The notes: generated from the letters alone by a model not told the origin. A stretch of 39,440 nucleotides of DNA from Anaerolineae bacterium (GCA_016783145.1 JADHXD010000032.1:1-39440); one strand, 5' to 3'; shown: positions 25,820-35,000, numbered from the stretch's first letter. Numbers and translations are program-made.

Positions 25820-26743
25820 ATGAGTGCACAGGACCGAGATCCCAGGGGGCTGCTGTTTGACCTCGATACGTTTGCCGTTCACGATGGGCCAGGGATTCGC
25901 CTCGCCGTGTACCTGAAGGGGTGCCCGCTGGCCTGCAGATGGTGCCACAGCCCCGAGTCCCAGGGCGCAGATGCAGAGCTGATCTACTTGCGCGACCGGT
26001 GCGCTCTGTGCGGCGCATGCGTGAGTGTCTGCCCCCAGTCCGTGCACCAGGTGGATGAGAGCGGACACGCGCTTGACCGGGGTAGGTGTGTCGTCTGTGG
26101 CGCGTGCGTGGAGCACTGCCCCAATCGGGCGTTGGCGATCAAGGGCTACTGGGTTCACGCGTCGGACATCGTGGGCAAGGCGGTACGCTTGAGGCCGTTC
26201 TTTGACTCTTCGGGAGGCGGCGTCACACTGACCGGAGGCGAGGTGACGGCACAGGCAGACTTTGCTGCCGCGGTTCTTGATGGGTGTCGGTCCCAGGGGA
26301 TCCACACGGCCATTGAGACGTGTGGGGCAGCAAGCTGGTCGCACCTGGAGCGGCTGGTCGAGCGTGCCGACCTCGTGCTGTACGACCTAAAGCTGGTCGA
26401 CGAGGAGGCACACCGTCGATGGACGGGGGCGACAAACCGGTTGATCCTGGACAACGCCGCGCGGTTGGCCCAGGTCCAGCCGGATGGACGCCAGGTTCAA
26501 ATTCGCGTGCCGCTCATCCCCGGCGTCACCGCCACAGAAGGCAACCTGCGCGACATTTTCGCCTTTATGCACCGCGCCGGGCTCAAGCGGGTCGCGCTGT
26601 TGCCCTACAATCCGTCAGCCGGGGCCAAGTACGAGTGGCTGTGCCTACCCTACGAGATCCAGGCCGAGCCTCAAGACGCAGACTCCCTGGCGGGGATGGT
26701 CGCCCTGGCGCGCACGTATGGTCTGGACGCCGTGGTCGACTAG
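25820..26743 (+). CDS. Radical-SAM glycyl-radical-enzyme activase
   Basis: A 307-residue protein. The radical SAM motif CPLACRWC (CxxxCxxC) follows DTFAVHDGPGIRLAVYLKG, a hallmark of pyruvate-formate-lyase-type activases. A two-cluster ferredoxin insert follows (CALCGACVSVCP and CVVCGACVEHCP). GGGVTLTGGEVTAQ is the SAM-contacting stretch. It installs a glycyl radical on a partner enzyme, but no glycyl radical enzyme is in this window. ATG 25820 has AGGAGGGG upstream. The presence of this gene implies an anaerobic or facultative lifestyle. Confidence 0.9.
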   Translation: MSAQDRDPRGLLFDLDTFAVHDGPGIRLAVYLKGCPLACRWCHSPESQGADAELIYLRDRCALCGACVSVCPQSVHQVDESGHALDRGRCVVCGACVEHCPNRALAIKGYWVHASDIVGKAVRLRPFFDSSGGGVTLTGGEVTAQADFAAAVLDGCRSQGIHTAIETCGAASWSHLERLVERADLVLYDLKLVDEEAHRRWTGATNRLILDNAARLAQVQPDGRQVQIRVPLIPGVTATEGNLRDIFAFMHRAGLKRVALLPYNPSAGAKYEWLCLPYEIQAEPQDADSLAGMVALARTYGLDAVVD

Positions 26744-26762
26744 CCCGGCAGCGGCATCGCGC

Positions 26763-27130
26763 TCAGGGCGTCGCTGTGCCGGTGGCCACGACCTCTACCT
26801 CGTACCTGCCCGTGAACCAGCTTGATGGGTAATGCGGGTCGTCTGCGTGTACTGCGACCACGCAAGCCTGTCTCGGTGAACGTATCCTCCTCCCTGAGCC
26901 CGATCCTCCCCGTCGTAACAGCCGGTGTGGTGGTTGGCCAAGACATATCCTCCTGAAAAGCGAACGGACAGCGACTGCCCAGGAGAGACCGGTGTGGCAG
27001 GCGGCGCTTCCACGGTCACAGGGAGGCACTTTTCCCCCGTGGGCATGGGGAGGACCTCACAGGTAGACCGTGGCGTGGGGGAGCACGCGGCTGCAGCGAG
27101 ACACAACAGGACCGGTAGGATGGCAGGCAG
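26763..27130 (-). pseudogene. Decayed lipoprotein gene
   Basis: One frame begins LPAILPVLLCLAAAACSPTP, a lipoprotein signal with lipobox AAAC, then LPVTVEAPPATPVSPGQSLS and FSGGYVLANHHTGC. After about 26930 the frame is lost; a neighbouring frame ends in ADDPHYPSSWFTGRYEVEVV and stops at TGA 26763-26765. There is no start codon ahead of the signal segment. Together these look like a surface-domain lipoprotein broken by at least one indel. The rest of 26744-27480 holds a hairpin and a promoter but no further gene I can support. Confidence 0.5.
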
Positions 27131-27341
27131 ACGCGCAGACTACCAAGGAAGCCTGCAACCGGGTATGCGATTAGGTATGCTGCCCTTCGCCATCGTGCTG
27201 CCCGTTCGGGAGTCGCGCATGCGACCTGGAGCGTTCGGTGGAAGGGGCACGCTCACCGGGGGGAACGCCGGGCCTCTTCGACTGTGCTGCCATGACAACA
27301 TGGATTCGGCGCAGAGACAACCAGCATTCCTCCAGGGAGGC

Positions 27342-27371
27342 GCAGCCTGCCGGGCTTGACCGGCAGGCTGC
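27342..27371 (+). terminator. Terminator-like hairpin
   Basis: Perfect 12-base arms, GCAGCCTGCCGG and its complement, around a 6-base loop, followed by TTTGAG. The hairpin stands between the decayed lipoprotein and the enolase-superfamily promoter and could insulate the latter. Confidence 0.6.
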
Positions 27372-27413
27372 TTTGAGTCCCTCCGTCGGCCAACGCGGGC
27401 CGGACCTGCCCGT

Positions 27414-27442
27414 TTGCGTCCAGGGGACGGATCGAGTACAAT
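27414..27442 (+). promoter_or_regulatory. Promoter of enolase-superfamily gene
   Basis: TTGCGT (27414-27419), 17-base spacer and TACAAT (27437-27442), with the same ATCGAGTACAATGCCCG context as the promoter at 15381-15409. Confidence 0.65.
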
Positions 27443-27486
27443 GCCCGCTGGTCGCAGAGCTCTGCGGTGGGGTGAGGTGAACTGGT

Positions 27487-28641
27487 GTGAAGATAGACTC
27501 TATCCGACTCTCGGTCTTTGAGGCCGAGGGGGTCATAGGCCACTTCCAACTCATCGAGCAAGTCAGCGGCGGTAGGCGGCGCTGGTGCCAGCAGCCCCAC
27601 TCAACGGCAAAGGGAGAGGTCCAGGTCCTGCACGTGCGGACTGATGAGGGCGTGGAAGGCATCTGCACTGTTGGAGACGCGCGCTATGCCACGATGCGTC
27701 TGCGGGATCTCGAGCAACTGCGGGTCCTGGCGGTGGGCGAGGACCCCTTCGACCGCGAGCGACTCTACGGCAAGCTCCGCGCTGCAACGCGCACGATGTT
27801 TGCCAAGCCAGGATGGTTTGGTGCCTTTGACAACTGCCTGTGGGACATCGCGGGCAAGGTTGCGGGCCTGCCTGTCTACGCGCTCATCGGTCGGGCGCGC
27901 TCGAGCTGTCCGGCATACTATAACATCGCTGGCGGGAGAGGAGAGGGTGTCGAGAGCGCGGCTGTCGAGTCTGCTCAGCGTGCCATCAGCAGCGGGTTCC
28001 CGGCGGTCAAGGATCACTTTCGGGATACTGCCGATCGAAACATCGGCCTGTTCCAGGCTGTCCGTGAAGCTGTGGGCTCTGATGTGGACATCCTGCACGA
28101 CGCCGCGCTCGCTGGCTACACCTACGATGAGGCTTTGCGGGTCGGTCGGGCCCTACAGGACCTGCGCTTCGGCTGGTTCGAGGAGCCCTTGCCCGACGCC
28201 GGTCAAGCAGAGCTGCAGCGGCTCTGTGAGGCCCTGGACATTCCCATCCTGGCGCCAGAGTCGCTGATGCACGATGTGGATTTGTCCGCGCAGTGGCTCA
28301 TCTCGGGGACGGTGGACGATCTGCGCGCCAACGCCCGGCACGGTACGACCTCTGTCCTCAAGCTGGCCCATCTCGCAGAGCTGCACGGGGCGAATATCGA
28401 GCTCAATGGTCCTGGGGGGCTGTTCGGCCTGGTGCACGCTCACCTCGTGTGCGCCATCCAGAACACCAGCTACTATGAGTACTTTCCCAGCGGCACCCGC
28501 GATGAGGTAGGCACAGAGATCATGGGCCTGCTCAATCCCCCTGTGCCCCAGGATGGACACGTCACACCGCCCACATCCCCTGGCTGGGGCGCCGAGTGGG
28601 ACTGGACGTGCTTTGAGAAGAGGCGCGTTGCGGAGCGGTGA
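27487..28641 (+). CDS. Enolase-superfamily (mandelate racemase/muconate-lactonizing) enzyme
   Basis: A 384-residue protein with the capping domain first and the barrel after about residue 140. FPAVKDHFRD offers a K-x-H acid/base pair; metal ligands are probably Asp in DILHDAA, Glu in WFEEPLP and Glu in PILAPESL. This pattern fits an acid-sugar dehydratase or related racemase. The GTG start at 27487 has GAGG upstream. It heads a probable transcript that continues with an amidohydrolase, an MFS transporter and an ornithine-cyclodeaminase-like gene. Substrate not predictable from sequence. Confidence 0.83.
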   Translation: MKIDSIRLSVFEAEGVIGHFQLIEQVSGGRRRWCQQPHSTAKGEVQVLHVRTDEGVEGICTVGDARYATMRLRDLEQLRVLAVGEDPFDRERLYGKLRAATRTMFAKPGWFGAFDNCLWDIAGKVAGLPVYALIGRARSSCPAYYNIAGGRGEGVESAAVESAQRAISSGFPAVKDHFRDTADRNIGLFQAVREAVGSDVDILHDAALAGYTYDEALRVGRALQDLRFGWFEEPLPDAGQAELQRLCEALDIPILAPESLMHDVDLSAQWLISGTVDDLRANARHGTTSVLKLAHLAELHGANIELNGPGGLFGLVHAHLVCAIQNTSYYEYFPSGTRDEVGTEIMGLLNPPVPQDGHVTPPTSPGWGAEWDWTCFEKRRVAER

Positions 28642-28756
28642 CCCCGTCTGCGTGGACCCCAGGTCCGCCTGCGACTTGGGCACAACCCTGACCATAGAGA
28701 AGAAGAGCATCGTCACGATGCCGGGCGACTACTATGAGCTGCGAGGCTGGGACAAA

Positions 28757-29590
28757 ATGATCATCGACACCCATACCCATTTCTATGACCCATCCCGGCC
28801 TCAGGGTGTGCCCTGGCCCCCTCCTGAGAACACGCTGCTCTACCGCACCGTGCTGCCCGACGACTACAAGGCCCTGGCTGTGCCAGAAGGTGTGGGCGGC
28901 ACTGTCGTCGTCGAGGCCAGCGCCTGGCTGGAGGATAACCAGTGGGTATTGGACCTGGCTGCAGGGGATCCGCTCATCGTTGGGCTGGTCGGGCATATCG
29001 AGCCCGGTCGGGACGAGTTCGCCGCAGAGCTGGATCACTATGCGGGGAACCCGATCTTTCGGGGCATTCGCTGCGGACCCGCGCACTTGCGAAACGTGCG
29101 CAGGCAAAGCTTCCTGGCCGATATGGAGCGGCTGTCCGCGAAGGGCCTGGCGCTGGACGTGCTAGTCCACAAGCCCGTGGACAGCGTGTTGGCATTGGCC
29201 AGCTCTCTTCCAGAGCTGCGCATCGTCGTCGACCACATCGCCCACATGCCAATCGATGGACAGGCGCTCGACCCGGAATGGCTCGAGATCTACCGGCGGA
29301 TGTCCGAGCATCCACGGCTCTATGTAAAGGTCTCGGCTCTGATGGAAATGAGCACGATGCAGCCGGCGCCCGATGACGTCGGCTACTACCGCCCCATCCT
29401 GGATGCTCTGTGGAAGACATTCGGGGAGGACCGGCTGATCTATGGGAGCAACTGGCCGGTCTGCGAACGTGCTGGGGATTTCGCGTCGGGCATCAGGATG
29501 GTAAAGGCGTACCTGTCCGAGAAGGGCGGGACCGCCCACGAAAAGTTCTTCTGGAGAAACGCGGAAGCTGTCTATGGAATCGGGCGATGA
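28757..29590 (+). CDS. Amidohydrolase-2 family protein (lactonase-like)
   Basis: 277 residues from ATG 28757, which places MIIDTHTHFYDPSRPQGVPW at the very N-terminus as in COG3618-type lactonases. Further motifs are IRCGPAHLRN, RIVVDHIAHMPIDG and LIYGSNWPVCE. COG3618 enzymes hydrolyse sugar lactones or 2-pyrone dicarboxylate lactone. Longer starts at 28718 or 28553 exist but lack ribosome sites; the 28757 site itself is weak (GAGG about 10 nt upstream), so translation may be coupled. It follows the enolase-superfamily gene, consistent with a lactone/acid-sugar route. Confidence 0.8.
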   Translation: MIIDTHTHFYDPSRPQGVPWPPPENTLLYRTVLPDDYKALAVPEGVGGTVVVEASAWLEDNQWVLDLAAGDPLIVGLVGHIEPGRDEFAAELDHYAGNPIFRGIRCGPAHLRNVRRQSFLADMERLSAKGLALDVLVHKPVDSVLALASSLPELRIVVDHIAHMPIDGQALDPEWLEIYRRMSEHPRLYVKVSALMEMSTMQPAPDDVGYYRPILDALWKTFGEDRLIYGSNWPVCERAGDFASGIRMVKAYLSEKGGTAHEKFFWRNAEAVYGIGR

Positions 29591-29710
29591 GGGCGATCAC
29601 CGACACGGACATCGCCACCGCGCCGTCTCGATGGTAGCTTTACGAACGGGTGGCCCTCTGCAGGAGTAGCGGGCGCCCTGGACCCTACGCACTGGAACTG
29701 AGGAGGCACG

Positions 29711-30913
29711 ATGCGGCGTATTCGGCAGAGATTCGATATCACGATCTGGTCCCGCAATCTGGTCCTGTTCGCCACGGCCGTGTTTCTGATGCGCTTTGGC
29801 CAGGGGCTGCTCGGCGGGGTACGGATGAACTTTTTCGTCGACACGCTGGGCTTCAGCGGAGGGCAGGTCCTGTGGCTTGAGGGGATCCGCGAGCTGCCTG
29901 GATTGGGGTTGATCTTTGTCGCGGCTTTGACCATGCGCTTGCCTATCTCGCGCCAGGGCGCGCTCTCTCTGCTCCTGATGGGCGTTGGCTTTGTGCTCTA
30001 TGCCTTTGTCGGCTCCTATTCAGCGCTTCTGGCTGCCGCCATCGTGGCCAGCTTTGGCTTCCACATGTGGACGCCGCTCAACAGCGCAATTGGCATGTCG
30101 CTGAGCACCAAGGAGAACGCAGGACGTGTGCTGGGTACCCTTGCCTCTGTGGGTTCCCTGGCCGCCATCGCCGGGATGGGCGCGATCTCGTTGGTGTCGA
30201 GGCTCTTTGAGACGATGTCTCTGACCGTTTACTATCTGGTGGGGGGGACCGTTATCGTGCTCTCCGCCCTGTTGATCTTTCGACTGCCAAAGGACATCGG
30301 CTTGACCGAGGCCAAGCCGGCTCGGATCCTGGTCAAGCGGCGTTACTGGCTTTACTATGTGCTGATCTTTTTCGCGGGTGCGCGCAAGTTGGTCGTGGGC
30401 AGCTTTGTCACTCTGGTCCTGGTCCAGGACTTTGACCTGAAGGTGTGGCAGGTGAGCTCGCTCACGCTGGCCAGCAGCATCCTGACCCTGATTGCCGCGC
30501 CGTACATGGGCTCACTGATCGACCGTCTGGGCGAGCGGGTCACTACCCCTGTGGCCTATGCGGTCCTGGCCCTGGGCTGCCTGGGCTATGCCGCGGTCCA
30601 CAACCTCTGGATATTGATCGCGCTCTGGGTGGTGATGAAGCTGGTTACGCCGCTTGGCATGGGCCTCTCGACGTACGTGTACCGCAGCGCGCCACCGGAG
30701 GAACTGACGCCAACTCTCTCCGCTGGGGTAACCTTTGACCACATCAGCTCTGTCGGCATGCCCTTTCTGGCCGGCGCCTTGCTGCCTGTCATCGAGTATG
30801 AGGGTGTTTTCCTCGGAGCAGCCGTTCTGATCCTGCTCTCCATTCCCTTTGCACGGGCGCTCCAGATCCGCGCCCCCGCTGTCGCGCAGGCCGTGCCGAG
30901 CGCGGCCGAGTAG
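29711..30913 (+). CDS. Major facilitator superfamily transporter
   Basis: A 400-residue membrane protein with about 12 helices. It begins at ATG 29711 with GAGGAGG upstream. The helix-2/3 loop is shortened, but a GSLIDRLGERVTTP loop in the C-terminal half matches the MFS loop motif. It lies between the acid-sugar-type enzymes and the ornithine-cyclodeaminase-like gene and probably imports their substrate. Specificity unknown. Confidence 0.82.
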   Translation: MRRIRQRFDITIWSRNLVLFATAVFLMRFGQGLLGGVRMNFFVDTLGFSGGQVLWLEGIRELPGLGLIFVAALTMRLPISRQGALSLLLMGVGFVLYAFVGSYSALLAAAIVASFGFHMWTPLNSAIGMSLSTKENAGRVLGTLASVGSLAAIAGMGAISLVSRLFETMSLTVYYLVGGTVIVLSALLIFRLPKDIGLTEAKPARILVKRRYWLYYVLIFFAGARKLVVGSFVTLVLVQDFDLKVWQVSSLTLASSILTLIAAPYMGSLIDRLGERVTTPVAYAVLALGCLGYAAVHNLWILIALWVVMKLVTPLGMGLSTYVYRSAPPEELTPTLSAGVTFDHISSVGMPFLAGALLPVIEYEGVFLGAAVLILLSIPFARALQIRAPAVAQAVPSAAE

Positions 30914-30940
30914 CCTGGGCACTTGCACGCACCAGATGAC

Positions 30941-30969
30941 TTGACCTTGCGGGCGATATGTGGCAAAAT
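30941..30969 (+). promoter_or_regulatory. Promoter of ornithine-cyclodeaminase-like gene
   Basis: TTGACC (30941-30946), 17-base spacer and CAAAAT (30964-30969), about 40 bases before the start codon. Confidence 0.55.
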
Positions 30970-31009
30970 ACCCGCATGGAATCGCGCTATCAAGTGAGAG
31001 GAGAGTGAA

Positions 31010-31999
31010 ATGCCACTGCTGTTGACCCGCAAGAATGTTGAGGCTGTGCTGACCATGAAGGACGCCATCGCCGCTGTTGAGGAGGGGTTCCGGCAGTTGG
31101 CGCTGGGCAAGGTGATTATGCCGCAGCGACCTGTGATTCCTGTCGTTGAGCACCACGGCGTGTACCTGGCTATGCCGGCCTACGTTGGAGGGTCTGCAGA
31201 CGGAGGATCGCTGGCCCTGAAAGTGGTCACCGTCTATCACGACAACCCGCAAAAGTACGGTCTGCCGACGACGCTTGGCACTCTGCTCTTGAATGATCCG
31301 CGCACCGGGGCGCTGATGGCGATCATGGACGCCGGGTTCCTTACGGCGATGCGCACCGGCGCGGCGTCCGGCGTCGCGACCAAGTACCTGGCCCGAGAGG
31401 ACGCCCGAAGCGTGGGTATCTTTGGTGCGGGGGTGCAGGCTCGCACGCAGTTGATGGCTGTGTGCGAAGTGCGGCCCATCGAGCGAGCGGTTGTCTATGA
31501 CGTGTCGCCAGAGCACCGGGCCAAGTATGCCGCGGAGATGTCCGAGCGACTGTCCATCCCTGTCGAGCCCACGGATGATCCACGGACCTGTGCCCAGAAC
31601 GACGTGATTGCCACCGCCTCTTCGAGCAGCACCCCAGTCTTTGAGGGTGCGTGGTTGGCACCGGGCACGCACGTCAACGGGATCGGCTCTCACACTCCGA
31701 ACACGCGAGAACTGGACACCGAGACCATCCGGCGGGCCAAGGTGGTCCCTGACTATGCCGATGCGTGCCTGGCGGAGGCGGGGGATCTGATCCTCCCCAT
31801 CCAGGAAGGAGCAATCACCCGAGATCACATCTACGCCAGTCTGGGTGACATCGTGGCAGGACTAAAGGTAGGGCGGGAATCGCCAGAGGAAATCACGGTC
31901 TTCAAGTCGGTAGGGTTGGCCGTACAGGATGCTGCGAGCGCCGCCCGGGTCTATGAGCTGGCACGAGCTGCCGGAGTAGGGACAGAGATCGAGATCTAG
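31010..31999 (+). CDS. Ornithine cyclodeaminase / mu-crystallin family protein
   Basis: 329 residues. It starts with LLTRKNVEAVLTMKDAIAAV and has the typical GGSLALKVVTVYHDNP and GFLTAMRTGAASGVATKYLA stretches. The Rossmann motif is VGIFGAGVQARTQLMAV (about 126-142). GSHTPNTRELDTETIRRAKV follows. The family includes ornithine cyclodeaminase, alanine dehydrogenase and ketimine reductases, all NAD(P)-dependent. The context of sugar-acid genes does not fix the substrate. AGGAGAG precedes the ATG. Confidence 0.87.
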   Translation: MPLLLTRKNVEAVLTMKDAIAAVEEGFRQLALGKVIMPQRPVIPVVEHHGVYLAMPAYVGGSADGGSLALKVVTVYHDNPQKYGLPTTLGTLLLNDPRTGALMAIMDAGFLTAMRTGAASGVATKYLAREDARSVGIFGAGVQARTQLMAVCEVRPIERAVVYDVSPEHRAKYAAEMSERLSIPVEPTDDPRTCAQNDVIATASSSSTPVFEGAWLAPGTHVNGIGSHTPNTRELDTETIRRAKVVPDYADACLAEAGDLILPIQEGAITRDHIYASLGDIVAGLKVGRESPEEITVFKSVGLAVQDAASAARVYELARAAGVGTEIEI

Positions 32000-32301
32000 C
32001 ACTTTTCTTGGCCGGCGCCTTCGACCGCTGTGCCTTTGCGCCTCTCTTCAGTTTGCCCTTTGTGGGAGAGGATCTGCGTCGCGCCGTGGAAGAGAAAGAG
32101 CAGGGCTGAACCGCGCGGCGGGTCTGACGTGGTCGCTCGTGCTCAACAGAATCAGGGACAGGCGGTGTCACGTAGGCGGCGGGCATCCTCGTGTGCAGGC
32201 ATGCAGGTCGCTGGCAGGGCGTGCCGTCGATCGCCAGGAGATAGGGCGGATGCGTGACGACCGGCAGCAGCTTTTCCCTGCCCGCGGAGGAGACCAGAGC
32301 G
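32000..32301. other. Gene-free spacer
   Basis: About 300 bases with no supportable gene, promoter or clear hairpin. Open frames lack ribosome sites. Confidence 0.5.
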
Positions 32302-34074
32302 ATGACCCCTGAGGCCCGGATATACGACCATTTGGCTTTTCTCTATGGCGTGCAGCAGGCCGACAGCACCTGGCCGCAAGTCCGGGAACTCCTCGCTGCC
32401 TTTCAGGCGCAGCGCCCCGTCTCGCGAGAGGAGACCGGTTCGCCCGCGGAGCGCCTGAGTGAGCGAGACGCGGTCCTCATCACCTATGGCGATCAGATCG
32501 ACGAACCAGGCTGCACCCCCCTGCAGGCGCTGGCTCGATTTGCGGATGCTCAACTGGGGGGCATCATCAGCGCCATACACCTGCTGCCGTTTTTCCCCTA
32601 TTCATCCGACGACGGTTTCTCGGTGATCGACTATCGTCAGGTCGACCCGCACTTGGGAACGTGGACGGATATTCATGAGCTGGGTCAGCGGTTCCGCTTG
32701 ATGTTCGATGCCGTGATCAACCACATCTCTCGCCACAGCGACTGGTTCCAGGGCTTTCTCCATGGCCAAGAGCCCTTCACGGGTTACTTTATCGGCGTAC
32801 AGCCGGGGGAGGACCTCTCCAGAGTCGTCCGCCCGCGCGCACTGCCTCTGCTGACTCCTGTTGGGACCTCCCACGGGGTGGTGCACGTGTGGACGACGTT
32901 CAGTGAGGACCAGGTCGATCTCAACTATGCCAATCCTCAGGTCCTGCTGGAAGTCCTAGATCTCTTGCTCTTTTACGTGCTGCGGGGTGCTGAGATCATT
33001 CGCCTCGATGCTATTGCCTACCTGTGGAAAGAGATCGGCACGCCCTGCATTCATCTGCCCCAGACCCATCACGTGGTCAAGCTGCTTCGCGCGGTGCTGG
33101 ACGCGGTTGCTCCCCAGGTGCTGCTCATCACAGAGACCAACGTGCCACACGAGGACAACATCAGCTACTTTGGCGACCCGCTGCCAGGAACGGGCATAAC
33201 CGATGAGGCTCAGTTGGTCTACCAGTTCCCTCTTCCTCCGCTGGTGATGCACAGCATCCTGTCAGGCAGCGCCGGCGCGCTGTCCCGATGGGCAGCGGGA
33301 CTCGAGCTGCCAACAGAGAAAGCCTGCTTTTTCAATTTCACCGCCTCCCACGATGGCGTGGGCGTGATGCCGGCTCGTGGTCTGCTGACTGGAGATGAGA
33401 TCCAGGCGTTGGTCGACGCCACGCTTAGGCACGGAGGCCGAGTGTCCTACAAGGCCAACCCCGACGGCAGCCAAAGCGTGTACGAGCTCAACATATCCTA
33501 CTTTGACGCCCTCTCGGATCCGGCGTCCTCAGAGTCCGTGGATGTGCCGGTGAGGCGGTTCGTGGTCAGCCAGGCGATCATGCTTGCCCTGGCTGGCGTG
33601 CCGGGGATCTATGCCCACAGCCTGCTCGGGTCGCAAAGCTGGCACAAAGGAGTCGCGCAGACCGGGCGCAACCGCACGATCAATCGTCAGAAGTTTGAGC
33701 GGGCCGTCCTGGAGCGAGAGCTTGCTGACCCGGGTTCAGTGCGCAGCCGGGTCTTTGCTGCCTACCGCGATCTGCTGCGCGCACGGGCCAGCGAGGCGGC
33801 CTTTCATCCGCTTGGTCGCCAGAAGGTGCTCGATGTGGGGGAGGGCGTGTTTGCCTTGCTTCGTGATGTGGGCCAGGGCAAGAGCCGGGCCCTCTGCCTG
33901 CACAATGTCTCTGGCGAGCCACAGGTCGTGCATCTGCGCCTGGAGGACCTGGGCGCACCGTTCAGCGTCTTGCGGGATCTGATCTCTGGCGAGGAGATCT
34001 CGGTGGGCGGGGAAGGCTTTTCGCTCTCCTTGCCGCCCTACACCGTGAGCTGGCTAAAGCTGTGCGCTCTGTGA
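32302..34074 (+). CDS. GH13_18-type sugar phosphorylase (sucrose/glucosylglycerate phosphorylase-like)
   Basis: A 590-residue alpha-amylase-fold protein. LITYGDQI near the N-terminus and IHLLPFFPYSSDDGFSVIDY mark the sucrose-phosphorylase subfamily. Nucleophile Asp in IIRLDAIAYLWKE, acid/base Glu in LLITETNVPHEDN, and the third carboxylate in TASHDGVGVMP. Family members phosphorolyse sucrose, glucosylglycerate or glucosylglycerol to glucose 1-phosphate. Its co-location with an MGH1-type glycosidase makes a glucosylglycerate role attractive, but that is inference. ATG 32302 has GGAGGAG about 9 nt upstream; the in-frame start at 32254 does not. It is followed 53 bases later by a GH130 gene. Confidence 0.88.
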   Translation: MTPEARIYDHLAFLYGVQQADSTWPQVRELLAAFQAQRPVSREETGSPAERLSERDAVLITYGDQIDEPGCTPLQALARFADAQLGGIISAIHLLPFFPYSSDDGFSVIDYRQVDPHLGTWTDIHELGQRFRLMFDAVINHISRHSDWFQGFLHGQEPFTGYFIGVQPGEDLSRVVRPRALPLLTPVGTSHGVVHVWTTFSEDQVDLNYANPQVLLEVLDLLLFYVLRGAEIIRLDAIAYLWKEIGTPCIHLPQTHHVVKLLRAVLDAVAPQVLLITETNVPHEDNISYFGDPLPGTGITDEAQLVYQFPLPPLVMHSILSGSAGALSRWAAGLELPTEKACFFNFTASHDGVGVMPARGLLTGDEIQALVDATLRHGGRVSYKANPDGSQSVYELNISYFDALSDPASSESVDVPVRRFVVSQAIMLALAGVPGIYAHSLLGSQSWHKGVAQTGRNRTINRQKFERAVLERELADPGSVRSRVFAAYRDLLRARASEAAFHPLGRQKVLDVGEGVFALLRDVGQGKSRALCLHNVSGEPQVVHLRLEDLGAPFSVLRDLISGEEISVGGEGFSLSLPPYTVSWLKLCAL

Positions 34075-34127
34075 AACGCGCGTGACCCTATGCCGGGAAG
34101 TTGAAGAGGTCTCTGTGGAGGACAGGC

Positions 34128-35000
34128 ATGCAGTTTGAGCGATATCCGGGCAACCCTGTGCTGTGCCCCAAGCCCCTCAACGCGTGGGAAGCGCTGAATG
34201 TGTTCAATGCCGGCGTGGTACAGCACAACGGCCTGTTTCACATGTTCTATCGCGCTCAGGGCGTGGACCGTCGGTCCTCCATCGGTTACGCGGTGAGCGT
34301 AGATGGATTGGACTGGGCGCGTCTGGACAAGCCGGTGATGGCTCCCGGTGCCCCGTTTGAGACCCGGGGAGTGGAGGATCCGCGCATCACATCGATCGAC
34401 GGCACCTTCTACATGACCTACACGGGCTACTCGACACGTGGGACACGGGCCTCGATTGCCCGGAGCACGAACCTGATCCACTGGGAGCCCGTAGGAATAG
34501 CCCTGCCTGGCGAGGACAACAAGGATCACGCGCTGTTTCCGGAGCGGATCGGGGGACGGTACTGCATGTTCCACCGCCGCGAGCCGGATATCTGGATCGC
34601 TTATTCAGAAGACCTGATCCACTGGACGGACCACCAGCGCGTGTTTGGGCCCAGGCCGGGATGGGAGTCGTGGAAGGTGGGGATCAGCGGACCGCCGCTA
34701 AAGACGGAGAAGGGGTGGCTGCTTGTCTACCACGGCGTGGACGACGACCGGTTCTACCGGCAGGGGGTCGCCCTCCTCGATCTGGAGGACCCGACCCGGG
34801 TTCTGGCTCGACCTGCCGGCTTTGTCCTCGAACCACGCGAGCCCTGGGAGCACATAGGAGACGTGCCGCACGTGGTGTTCAGTTGTGCGACCCTTCAGGT
34901 GGGCGACGAGCTGTGGATCTACTACGGTGGCGCAGACCGGGTGATTGGACAGGCGAGTTGTCCCATGCGCCAGGTGATGGTCTTTCTGGACAGGGGGTGA
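34128..35000 (+). CDS. GH130-family glycosidase or phosphorylase
   Basis: 290 residues of five-bladed beta-propeller type. The family signature RGVEDPRITSIDGTFYMTYT is clear, with ALNVFNAGVVQHNGLFHMFY before and LWIYYGGADRVIGQA near the end. GH130 enzymes phosphorolyse or hydrolyse beta-mannosides. GGAGG lies 6 nt before ATG 34128, so the longer reading from 34101 was rejected. No signal peptide, so the protein is probably cytosolic. It may act with the adjacent phosphorylase on imported oligosaccharides. Confidence 0.87.
   Translation: MQFERYPGNPVLCPKPLNAWEALNVFNAGVVQHNGLFHMFYRAQGVDRRSSIGYAVSVDGLDWARLDKPVMAPGAPFETRGVEDPRITSIDGTFYMTYTGYSTRGTRASIARSTNLIHWEPVGIALPGEDNKDHALFPERIGGRYCMFHRREPDIWIAYSEDLIHWTDHQRVFGPRPGWESWKVGISGPPLKTEKGWLLVYHGVDDDRFYRQGVALLDLEDPTRVLARPAGFVLEPREPWEHIGDVPHVVFSCATLQVGDELWIYYGGADRVIGQASCPMRQVMVFLDRG

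Noticed and set aside
31902-32186. A 94-codon minus-strand open frame in the spacer
   Set aside because: No ribosome site or domain, low-complexity basic composition, and it overlaps the end of the cyclodeaminase-like gene.
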